From Anthopleura xanthogrammica (taxonomy: Eukaryota; Cnidaria; Anthozoa; Actiniaria; Actiniidae), in NCBI GenBank assembly GCA_964019055.1, contig OZ025214.1:62001-126000 (forward strand): DNA of 64,000 nucleotides. The letters are read 5' to 3'. Shown here piece by piece: positions 25,401-36,200 of this stretch. The position numbers and the translations under genes were made by a program. A model generated the notes under the pieces. The model made no database searches, was not told the origin of the DNA, and worked only from the letters and a program-made list of their open reading frames with translations. The stretch's first letter is position 1; each line of letters opens with the position of its first letter.

Positions 25401-28400
25401 GTGAAGATATCTTCCCAAATCTGGACAACAAAATCCTGGTAATTATTAATACAGGGCTTGAAATAACAGCTGGTCATCGGACAATGTCCTGCCAGAATTG
25501 GAATTTGTCCAGTCAAATCTTTGCCTTGCTGGTCATTTTGACCAGTAACGTTGAGCCAGAAATGGGTACTATGACCAAGCTAAAACTAATTTGGCCGGTC
25601 CTCATGACTGTTGACTGACCAGCAGTTATTTCAAGACCTGTTAATAGAGATGTAAGGTATTTGTCTATAATAAGGAAATGCCCTATACCTTCATCTACAT
25701 TATTTGAAGCCATGTTAATAGAGATGTAAGGTATTTGTCTATAATAAGGAAATGCCCTATACCTTCATGTACATTATTTGAAGCCATGTTAATAGAGATG
25801 TAAGGTATTTGTATAATAAGGAAATGCCCTATACCTTCATCTACATTATTTGAAGCCCTGTTAATAGATGTAAGGTATTTGTCTGTAATAAGGAAATGCC
25901 CTATACCTTCATCTACATTATTTGAAGCCATGTTAATAGAGATGTAAGGTATTTGTCTATAATAAGGAAATGCCCTATACCTTCATCTACATTATTTGAA
26001 GCCATGTTAATAGAGATGTAAGGTATTTGTCTATAATAAGGAAATGCCCTATACCTTCATGTACATTATTTGAAGCCATGTTAATAGAGATGTAAGGTAT
26101 TTGTCTATAATAAGGAAATGCCCTATACCTTCATGTACATTAATTGAAGCCATGTTAATAGAGATGTAAGGTATTTGTATAATAAGGAAATGCCTTATAC
26201 CTTTATCTTCCTATTGTGTACATGTCATAGGCACAGTTTCTTATGGCCTTTTCTTATTTCATTTCAGAAATATGAGATGCCTACCAACATTCCTCCCCCA
26301 CCTAATGAAGGAGATGTATTCTGCAATTTGCTGTCATCCAAACCTGATGAAATCAAAGAATTAATAAATGGTGGTTGGATAATGCAGTACTATCTTAAAA
26401 GGCCTTGTCCTGATCCTGTAGCTGAAAGGGTCTTCCATATCATGTGTTTCTATCCAAATACATTTGTCAGTAGTCAATGTTTTAAGACTCTGTGGGCTCT
26501 GTTGAGGGCTGGTGCTGAGGTGCGTTAAGTCAAGAGAAGCATTTTTTTTATAGGGATATAGGGGGGTTTGGGTAAAAGCCGGTACAATTGCCCTCCCTAT
26601 TTCACTATGATGTCACTCAGAAGGGGGACAACATGGTGAAGAACAATAAGAATTTGGACTGCTTTTATGCTGCTGCTGAATTGATGTCTGTTTTTCAAAC
26701 ATTTTAAAAACCAGTGTTTATCCTACAATATACATGGTATTTGGTATTTATTTTTTTAAGTTGTGTGAATACAATTTTTCACAGTTTTCTTTGTGTTGTT
26801 GTGTTTTGTCCCACTCCAGCGACCGTGATTTTTAGTGTTAAAGCAAAAGATCGTTTACATTTGACATCATAATGAAATAGGGCAATAATTGCAATAATTA
26901 AAATAAATAAATTAGGGTGCAAATGATTCAAGCTGATTCTAGTTATAATATTGATGTCTTCCTCCTAACAGGAACAAGGTGGAGTACCAAAGGGAATGAG
27001 AGGTATGACATGGGTGCCAAGCATCAAGAATATCAAACTTGTCTTACTGCACTATGGAGCCACATCAGAATCTATTACACCAAATGAACTGAAATCAGCT
27101 GGGATTTTTCCATCAATATACGATGTCATGAAAAGAGAAGAAACATTTGACATTTCCAAGTCAACTAGATCTTGTAATCCCTATCTAGTATTTGTAATGG
27201 GAAAGTTGATTCAGTTTCTGACTCATTGTTTACATATGGCTCCCCTGAAATTCACAGTCAATGATCTTCGTCTTCTTCTAATTATTTCATGTCGGCTATC
27301 ACTTGACCTTAGGCTCCAAGAATTCCTTTTTGATATGGAAATGTTAATTTTTGAAGTCTTAAATTGCTTTGGAGAATCTCAATGGGAGGAACAGGTGAGT
27401 CAGACAGATATGTTTCAAATACTAAACAGCAGAGGGGGACTCCCATTGGAAAAGGGTGGGGATGCTCGTCAAGTTCAAATCTGTTATTTAGTACTACTTA
27501 GGGTGTACAAATGTAAAAGGACAACCAGAGAGTAAACTGGTACCTCTTAGAGTGTTTGTCAGGAAATAAGATACCCATGATTTGATAATGACATCTGGAA
27601 TGACAGTCGTAATTCAGGATTTTTATTTCCCATTGTGATTTCTGTCACTTAGCACTCACAGATACATAAGTTTATATTTACAATAGGTCTTGAGAGCAGA
27701 AGCTTAGTTAATATCTTGATAGATAAAACAACATATTTGAGTTGAAACTTAAGCCCCATTCACACCTACTAACCTTGGTATTTCTTAATTTATCTATTGC
27801 ATTTCCTTTGTCGTTTGGCTGCCATCTTTATACAGGGCTAAAACTAGTTTAGTTAAAGAAGGTTTGAAAGTTGTTTATTTGGGCATTCAGGCTGATGGGA
27901 GGGCACTAGTTCAACTACACAAAAGGTCTTTCATGTTTAAAGGTCCGTGAATGGGGTATTAGACATGTTTTTGCAGTGCTTGTAATGGCAGGAGCACTGC
28001 TTAAAAAGGGACCACGGAAGGGGAGGGGCTGGAGTGCTATAGTCGTACCACTTTTTCCCTTTTTCTATACTAGTCTCTTATATTTTCCAATATTAACCCA
28101 ACCACTTTTTCCCATACTACCGGTAGTCTTTTATTGCCCCACCAATTTTTAGGGTGTTCTGCGGTCCCTGCTAAACATGTATAAGCTTAAAATGCTATTG
28201 AGCATTTGGTACCTGTTAGGGGTCAAAATCATTATTTGCCACACCCACCTGAGCAAGACTCTGGTAACTTTCACAGGTCATAAACCGTGACATGCTGCAA
28301 ATTTTATTTTATTTTACAGGTAAAGGAATTGCCATTATTACTTGTACATTTGAGCACCAGTCATAGGGGCTTACTGCATATTCTTCATGTAGTACCACTA

Positions 28401-31400
28401 TCAGAACGAGGCTGTCAGCTCAGAAAGTTGACCTGTGTTATCCTAATCCATTATTTAATAAAAGAATTCAGTTCAGAGCATGCTTTTTCTGACAGTGCAC
28501 GAAGAACTGAAATGATTCAAGGCATGAGCCAAACAGCAACTTTTAAGGTTTGTTAAGTAGTCTATTTTTCTTTATTTTCATTTCAAGAGGGCATGTTGCA
28601 CATTGCCAAATCAGCATCTATTGTGTAGCATGATTGTGATCTATGTTTATGCTTCTTTATGCATTTGTCCCAAAGGTTCCCAAGCTATTGTCTCTGGTAG
28701 ATGAAATTCAACCAAAGCAAAACTCTGATTATCATCTACTTCATACTATTATATCTCTTGTTGATCTGGCTATTGGTAATGAAGACCATCCTTCATCAGT
28801 ACAGGTAAGTACTGTAAGACCACTCCAATCAGATAACTGTAAATGAGCAAATGGATATACTTAGCAATATTATAAATACATCAACATTAATCCAAGAATG
28901 GGCATTTACATATTGAAGGTACCGACTTTCAGAAATATGTGCAAAAATGTTTATGGGTCAAATTATATACTATAAGTAACTTGGAAAAACACTTTTCATC
29001 TCTGCTTCTTGCCAATTTTCAGTCTGTGAATAAATTATATCAAACAGACAATCCCTATAGATTGGCAACATTTTTGGCACAAAATAGCAATCGAATCTCT
29101 GCAAGGGCAACAAGTTGTTCACTCATGACTCAGTCACTTGTAATGTGCTTGCCTAAATTCTTTTTTTATGGCAGAGAGGGGAAAAGAGTAGACAATACTT
29201 GATGTTCCTTGTGGGATATTCCAGGGTGTGCCAGTTGATGGGCCTTGTAGGATATTTGAGGGTGTGCCTCTTGATGGGCCTTGTGGGATATTCCAGGCTG
29301 TGCCACTTGATGGGCCTTGTAGGATATTCCAGGGTGTGCCAGTTGATGGGCCTTGTGGGATATTCCAGGGTGTGCCTCTTGATGGGCCTTGTGGGATATT
29401 CCAGGCTGTGCCACTTGATGGGCCTTGTAGGATATTCCAGGGTGTGCCACTTGATGGGCCTTGTGGGATATTCCAGGGTGTGCCAGTTGATGGGCCTTGT
29501 AGGATATTCCAGGGTGTGCCATTTGATGGGCCTTGTGGGATATTCCAGGGTGTGCCAGTTGATGGGCCTTGTAGGATATTTGAGGGTGTGCCTCTTGATG
29601 GGCCTTGTGGGATATTCCAGGCTGTGCCACTTGATGGGCCTTGTAGGATATTCCAGGGTGTGCCACTTGATGGGCCTTGTGGGATATTCCAGGCTGTGCC
29701 ACTTGATGGGCCTTGTGGGATATTCCAGGATATTTCAGGGTGTGCCATTTGATGGGCCTTGTGGGATATTTCAGGGTGTGCCATTTGATGGGCCTTGTGG
29801 GATATTTCAGGGTGTGCCATTTGATGGGCCTTGTGGGATATTTCAGGGTGTGGCTCTTAATACCAATTATCAGTGTGAATTATTTCTTTATTTTACAGGC
29901 TGAGCTTAAAAAGCTGGCTGATAAGCTCAGTAGCTTGAATGGTGACATCAAAGATCCTAGAGCAGCATACTTAGATAGGACAAAGGTTTGGCAGAATTTC
30001 ATATCATCTTAATCAGTATTGTCAGTTTGTTGAATAATTTCCTAATATGTTTGTGTTTAACAGGTTAAAGATTTATTGGTTAGAACAGTGAATAAAATAC
30101 ACTTTCTTGTGCAAGCTATCAAACCCAAAGAGGTAAATAACTCCAGTTTACCATTATCTAGTGCCCACTCTGATATGACTGACATATAAGGTTTTATGAT
30201 ATCTATCTGCTCATCGTTCATCGGCATTACCCACATGCATCCTTTCTACATATGTGTCATACATATAGGATATTACATGGTCTCGCGGAGATACAAATTT
30301 TATCTTCGATATTCGGAATTTTATCTTCAGTGTTGATATGATCTCTCACAAGTGAGCGCAGCGAACGAGTGAGAGATAGTATCAGCACGAGAAGATAAAA
30401 TTCGTATCTCCAAGCGGCCATGTAATGTTCTGTTTATTATATGAAATCTTCAATGAAAAATAATGGAGAATTTGAGGCTTGCTGAGCAAAAAGTCGAAAT
30501 TTGACACCACCAGTGTTGATATAAATCGTATCCCCACTAGCCTCCTGCGCAGCCGCTGTGAGGCGCTTCCGGTTCCCGTCATTCCCCCACTAGCGTCTGC
30601 TCCAACTGGAACAACATTCCTTTCTATGAATTTGACCAATCAGAGAGAGCCCCACAAAAGCTTGTGGGTACGACCTTGACCTTGGCCGTCTTTTCCTAGA
30701 GAATGAACGTATGGATGATAGCAAAGTAAGCCAGGATTTTTGTATAAATAAGTTCAAAATTCATCAGAAAAAAGTCATTGATGCCGTACTTTTAGAAAAT
30801 AAAGACGTTTTTGAGGGCGTTTTTGTGAATCTTTCCTACTTGGTGATATTGATTATCCTCGTCATTGAAATACTAATCACGCTCGTTTAAAAGTATTAAA
30901 ATAATTACTGAGCTACAATGTACAAGTAAATAAACCCTACGGGCTGTCTCTCTTCTACTATTCCTCGGTCCATCACAATATAATGTAGGACTAAATGTTA
31001 ATATATTTGAACTTTTCACGAGTACTTTTATGAATACTAAACACACCGCATTCCGAGAAGTCTACTCTCGTTTACAGAGTTTAAATCACTAATTCCTTCG
31101 GTTAGAGTTAAATCACTAAACCAGTGAATTAGATATTAGACTAATACACTTTAGTAGACCCTAATTTCATTGTATATTTGACAATCTAGCAATTATTATC
31201 TCACAGGTTTACGACTTCACTAACACTATAAACAGCAACGGCTACTCAAAATAGAAAATTTGCATATCACCTAGCGATTTGATTGGCTAATAGAAAACAA
31301 TGTAGAAAGGAATGTTGTTCCAGTTGGAGCAGACGCTAGTGGGGGAATGACGGGAACCGGAAGCGCCTCACAGCGGCTGCGCAGGAGGCTAATCCCCACT

Positions 31401-31791
31401 GGCCACTGGTGGGAGTGGGGATATCAATTTTATCATTTTGATGTCACTCAATATCACACTCTATTTCATATAATAAAACAAAATATCAAGAAAACCTCTT
31501 CATACTCTTATAGCTGTAAAACAGAGTCAGTGTCCACCCTTAGAGTTAGTGACTCCCCTTTTTATTGCTCAAATTATACAATTCTCTTTACAGCGAGAAA
31601 TGACAGAGTACTTTGAAACAAACAGTTCTGATTATGAAGTGCATACTCTAGGAGAAACATTGCTGGACAGTCCTATATCAGAAGATGGAAATGTTCTGGG
31701 CCCTGAAGCTGAAAGTATATCAAGTCCAGGGGAGGACAGTGATGGTAGTAGTGACCAGGAAAATGCAGTGTATGACAAAATGACAGAGTAA
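22481..31791 (+). CDS. SLF2: SLF2/FAM178-type SMC5-SMC6 localisation factor
   Basis: SLF2 helps bring the SMC5-SMC6 complex to damaged or stalled replication sites. Exons: 22481-22518, 22704-22747, 23845-24945, 25314-25438, 26268-26519, 26972-27394, 28320-28547, 28676-28804, 29899-29985, 30064-30132, 31594-31791; every junction keeps frame and gives 897 residues (human about 1170). Residues 14-21 read CQIISKFF followed by K, a PIP-box-like motif in the same place as a similar motif I recall in vertebrate SLF2. Residues 28-330 are acidic, Ser/Asp-rich and disordered. From about 330 the FAM178 domain starts with ELEERKYRFPVDKLLKEKN and IKKGGI, then GDVFCNLL, INGGWIMQYYLKRPCPDPVAERVFHIM and WVPSIKNIKLVLLHYGA. 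The C-terminus is acidic and Ser-rich. The split between SLF2 and the related FAM178B is not certain from the sequence alone. Introns 4 and 8 hold minisatellites, intron 10 a hAT-like element. Confidence 0.75.
22748..23844. other. SLF2-like intron 2: repeats only
   Basis: Contains a hairpin around TGTTGTAT...ATACAACA (23040-23100) and a hairpin element at 23290-23400. Short frames on either strand lack homology. No extra exon is needed, since exons 2 and 3 join in phase. Confidence 0.6.
23290..23405. mobile_element. Hairpin MITE, family shared with 30265-30445
   Basis: Ends carry AACATTACAT...GGAGATA and its complement ATATCTCC...ATGTAATAT, with AATTTTATCTTC inside. The same ordered blocks recur around 30265-30445 in intron 10 of the same gene. 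Confidence 0.65.
24980..25245. repeat. Dispersed repeat, copy 2 (mate at 12255-12600)
   Basis: Same blocks and orientation as the copy upstream of TTI1, here in SLF2-like intron 3, starting ATAGTTTGGATAATAC 35 bases after the exon 3 donor. Small deletions and about 15-20 percent apparent divergence suggest an old family. Confidence 0.75.
25634..26205. repeat. 74-bp minisatellite, about 8 units, SLF2-like intron 4
   Basis: Units contain GCCATGTTAATAGAGATGTA, AGGTATTTG, ATAAGGAAATGCCCTATACC and TTCATCTACATTATTTGAA. Units are nearly identical apart from loss of CT in GTCTATAATAAG and small deletions, so the array is recent or homogenised. Confidence 0.95.
26520..28319. other. SLF2-like introns 5 and 6 around exon 6
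   Basis: Outside the coding exon at 26972-27394 I see no gene, hairpin or tandem repeat worth separate entry. The intron 6 stretch 27395-28319 contains only unique AT-rich sequence. Confidence 0.5.
29203..29855. repeat. 36-bp minisatellite, about 18 units, SLF2-like intron 8
   Basis: Units contain GATGGGCCTTGTGGGATATT and CCAGGGTGTGCCA, varying mainly at CCACTT/CCAGTT/CCTCTT/CCATTT and TTCCAG/TTTGAG/TTTCAG. The unit is a multiple of three and free of stops in several frames, so long repetitive frames appear on both strands; these are consequences of the repeat. It ends about 45 bases before exon 9. Confidence 0.95.
30265..30445. mobile_element. Hairpin MITE (family of 23290-23405)
   Basis: GGATATTACATGG...GGAGATACAAATTTTATC near 30268 pairs with GATAAAATTCGTATCTCC...CCATGTAATGTTC near 30395-30432. 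The centre holds ACTCGTTCGCTGCGCTCACT-type sequence, itself a short hairpin. Confidence 0.7.
30538..31391. mobile_element. 854-bp non-autonomous hAT-like transposon
   Basis: Terminal inverted repeats of about 88 bp begin TAGCCTCCTGCGCAGCCGCT and are almost perfect. The element is flanked by an exact 8-bp direct repeat ATCCCCAC (30530-30537 and 31392-31399), the size expected for hAT transposases. The interior has no transposase frame. Removing one duplication restores a small hairpin around ATCCCCACT...AGTGGGGAT, so it landed in an existing palindrome in SLF2-like intron 10. Confidence 0.9.
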
Positions 31792-33237
31792 AACAATATT
31801 ATCTTTTTTTAATTTTAAAGGAGCCTTTCCTACCTTTTGCAACATCACTTTATTCTTCAATGGCTATTATTGTGAAGGGATGTGAAGTAAATTCACCATG
31901 ATGCAGTGATATCACATTAGAAAAAACCTACTAATGGTCTATCACCAATCGAGCCCTGTGATTGGCTGAGCTACTAGGGGTCTATTAGTGATAGACCTCT
32001 AGTAACGAAAAGCGCCGGTTTTGAAAACCAAAAAAAATATATTTAAAGCAAAATCCAAAACTTTTTGCATCCTTTTATTGGACCGATTAGTAGGTTTTTA
32101 CTAAAAACAATTAGACCTCTTGCCCTCATGGCCTACGAGTCAATAGCCCATGAGGCCTTCGGCCTCATGGGCTATTGACTCGTAGACCATTCGGACTCGA
32201 GGACTAATTGTTAATTAGTATACACATTTACTAGAGTGGTTTTACTTGGTTGTTACTCACTAATAATAATTATTACAACTTTGTTTCATGAGCCAAGTAA
32301 AATCACTCTCACCTACAGATGCGAATGTGATGTCTGCATAATTTTACAGTGCTAATCAGGGCTCAAAATAATGGCTTGTCAATGGTCAATGTCTGGCCAA
32401 ATTTGGTACTTGACCAGTCAAATATGGTTTTGAACATGTTGACCGGTCATATTTGAAAAATATAAAATAAAATATCATACACCCGACATCTTGACTGGCG
32501 TATGACTGGTTGTTATTTTGAGCCATGCTAATGGAAAAACTGTGGACAACTAGAAATATTTCGAGGATGTTTCTTAACCAATCAGAATCATTATTATCTT
32601 TTCATTATTTTGTGGTTAGAATAATTTCTGATTGGCCAACAAAACAATAGAACATTCCTGGAATATTTCGATTAGCACTGTAATGTAAGTAGAATCAGAA
32701 AAGGACAATATTTTATTATATCAGTTTTGTTTTATTGAACATTGCACCTAGTATAGGTAGATGGATGTAAAGTAGTTGTAGCCTTCTGTTGTATTTTTTA
32801 TTGGTAGAAGGACTAATACCATGTTGAAAGACTTTAGAACTGAATTTAGGTATTTTGATTAAATAAGATATAGAACTTATCCTTACCCACATGTCCGATC
32901 AAGATGTTATCAGTTTATAAGTTTCCTCTTATAATCAAGATTATGACTAATCTAATACTCTTTGAATAAGAAGTGGGAAGTTAGATACATCTTGATATCT
33001 TCAATTTTTAATGACACATGTAAATTCATCTCAATAAAAATGTTCCATGTTTTTTAAAACTTAGTTCTTGTCTTTAGCTTCTTAATGCTACACTACTTGT
33101 ATTTGATAGTTTACACACAATAGTTGACAATCCAGTGCTTTCTCTTGCATGATTGACTCTGAACATCAGATTCAAAGGAAATTGTGCTTGCCACACATTC
33201 TATTGTTTGCTTCAAGACTTTCAAGATAATGCTGCCA
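31792..33237. other. Convergent 3' region SLF2-like/MAP9 with hairpins
   Basis: About 1.4 kb between two stops. It holds a near-perfect 25-bp-arm hairpin at 32133-32185 (core CAATAGCCCATGAGGCC), an imperfect inverted repeat at 32549-32675 carrying ATTTCGAGGATGTTTC and its complement, and a CTATTAGTGATAGACC block near 31980. AATAAAAATG near 33034 could be a poly(A) signal for the plus-strand gene. Confidence 0.6.
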
Positions 33238-36200
33238 TTAGAAGTCATAGTACTTGAAAGATAAAAAAGGCAAGGTTTAAGCAAGTAGGTCATGTATTGG
33301 CAGTTTGGTAAGGGTAAGTGTAGGGGATGATAATTACCTTAGTTTCCCCCCGATATGTACCAGACATTGTACGTGCCCTGTTTGTAGAAACAGGAAGAAC
33401 AACTGGTTGAACAGTAGGTGGTATGCAGCTATCACTCATATTTCGACTGCCTGGTACCCATGCCCTGTAAAATACACAAATATTGAAATGTCAGTATGAC
33501 TGGATGAGCAATTTTATCATTATCTGAACCAATCATGGCCAATCATGGCCTTACCGCTGAGTTAATGTTGGAGGAGTTAGTCTTTTTCTTGGCTTTCCTT
33601 TGTTTTCAGCCCATTTTTGGAATTCATCAGCATTCTTAATGGTCTTCTCATAACTTTCTTCTTCTTTTTTTCCTTCCCTGACTTTTTCTTTCTTTTTCTT
33701 TTCTCTTAGCTGTTGTTTTAGGATTGTGTCTTTCTTTGATTTCCTAACAAAAAACAATGATTTATTCCATCAAGATTTCTTTTCAACATCTTTGCCTGTG
33801 CTATGCATTTTAAAATGAATTTTTTGATTTAAAAAAAAATAGTTTTGAAATAATGTAAGTGGGAAATGCACATAACTTCCAGCACATGCAGCTACAGTGA
33901 AATAGCTTCCCATGGTTTTCAATTGACAATTAATCATGCAGTCTCTTCACGTGTTAAAATAAGAACCTCAGAGCCAGGGTCCTTGGCTATAGCCCCCTCC
34001 CCCCGCCGCCAATCTAAGTCATTCCATGGTCCCTGAAAAATACAGTGAGACTAAGAATTTGCTACAACTTTTACCCTTAAACAAAATCTGCTCTGTTTTC
34101 ATGAACTTTCCCCCTCAAACTACAGTATCGGTGCTGTTTATTAAGGGTATTTCAAGCTAAAGCTGCACAGAACAGAGTGAAGTCGAACCAGACTTGGAGA
34201 TCCTGAGGATGGAACTGTGGACCTCAGCTCCAAAGGCCACACACTAACCAACTGAGCCATCTCTAATTTTCAAGGGAAAAGTTATCTTAATTTGGTCAGT
34301 AGGAAATTGTTTACTTACCAATTTTCGAAGGACTTTTTGGAAGACATTGTCTTTTCAAGTTTTTCATCCTCCTCTTTCTTCTTTTTTGTCTTGTTTTCTT
34401 TTTTCTTTTCCTTGTGTGTCTCTTTTATTAATACATCTTTCTTGCTTTTCCATGATTCAAAATATTTCTTACTGTCTTTTTCTTTCATTTGTCTTTCAAG
34501 CTCCATTTTCTCTTGCTCTTCTTTTTGCTTTGTTTTCACTTTTGAATGTTGTCCTTTTAATGTTTCTGTCTTGTGTTGGTTCCAGGATTGAAATGCAAGC
34601 TGTGCCTACAGAGATGACAAGGTTATAGCATTGGTGAATTCAAATTCAAAATTGGATTTGATGGATTTCAAAATAAGTTGTGAACAAATTGAAGAGACAT
34701 TCTATTTTGATTTAATGAGGACACGACAGCAAGAGAAGGTGTGAACAACAGGTTGAGTACAAAAAATAATAAATCTCTTACTTAACAACAACGAAAAGGC
34801 TCAGAAAAAATCTGGGCTCAAAGATGGGATTCAAACCCACAACCTTCTGTGAGCTCAGATTTTTTCTGAGCCTTTTTGTTGTGTAGTAAGAGATTTATTT
34901 ATTATTCTTCATATTTACTTACTCTCTTATTACCTCATTACTTCAAAAGTTTGAGTACTCACATTCTTTTTTCTCTCTTCCTCCTCTTTTCTTTTCTCTT
35001 GCTCTTTCTGTTTTTCTAATGCCTTCTTGGACAGTTCTTTCTTAATAGTAACATTCTTTCTTGATAGCCAGTTATCATAGACTGTCTGCCGAATAGTTTC
35101 TGTATCAAGGCTGCTCCTTCTTGGACCATCATCTCCATTATAATTGCTGTAATCAGAGTCTCCTGTTCTATAAAGATTTGTTAAAGAGGAAGACTTCTGT
35201 TTCCCGAGTGATGGCTGAGAGAAATAACCCCATTCTTGATTGTCTGTATGTCTCAAAGTTTGCCTAAGATGGGGTGATCTTGTCATTGCTTCGATTCCTT
35301 GGTCTGCTTTCATAGGACCTTTCTTGGGTGTCATGGATGATCGAAGTCTTAGTTGATCTAAATTCGATCAAGAAAGTAAAAACTATCTTTAGTACTGTAA
35401 AGCTTTGTTACTTCGTTGGAAGTTGTAACAGTGAACATGCATATGGGCCAGCTATTACAGCAACAGTTTGGGGTTACAAGAAGAGGATCAGAAACAGATG
35501 AAAACAATCAAAAGACTTCCTTGTTCAGCACTAAAGTTACAGCAGATTCAGATTGAGTGTTTAACGGTGCTGTTTGTCGCAATCATTGAGACAGTTAAAT
35601 TTGTATGTTGCTATGCAGAATGCTAGATGTTTCTAGGCGGCTGGGAGCACGTTCGGCTGATAACAATGACTGTTGAGTGGGGAAAGATTCACGTTCAGAA
35701 CTGAGCATGTCAATGGTGAAGCCTGAAACTGGATCTCCTCCTCTACTTAGAATTTTGTCTATGATCCCAAACTGCCGATCTGTACTTATGGTTTCCCTGG
35801 ATGTAAGATCGACTTTTTTTACTTAATTTCAACATTTTGCCTCCCACTATATGCTCAAAACTCAACAGTGATTCTTATCAGCCGAACATGCTCCCAGCTG
35901 CCTAGAAACATCTAGCATTTTACATAGCAACATGCAAATTTAACTGTTGCAACGATTGCGACAAACGGCGTCACTAAACGCTCAATCTGAATCTGCTGTA
36001 TCTAAAACCCCACTTAGATGTAATAATCACAAGACTTCCCTGTTCAGCACTGAAGTTATCTAAAACCCCTCTTAGATGTAACAATCACAAGACTTCCCTG
36101 TTCAGCACTGAAGTTATCTAAAACCCCTCTTAGATGTAATAATCACAAGACTTCTCTGTTCAGCACTGAAGTTATCTAAAACCCCACTTAGATGTAACAA

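Noticed and set aside
28939..29202. Possible extra SLF2-like exon (SVNKLYQTDNPYRLATF region after a TTTTCAG)
   Set aside because: Exons 8 and 9 join in phase without it, it lacks a good donor in frame and it leads into the minisatellite.
29134..29903. Long frames of 174-234 codons on both strands
   Set aside because: They are produced by a 36-bp minisatellite whose unit is divisible by three and stop-free; they have no start context, no homology and sit inside an intron.
34292..34628. Plus-strand Phe/Ser-rich frames
   Set aside because: They are the antisense of the Lys/Glu-rich coiled coil of MAP9.
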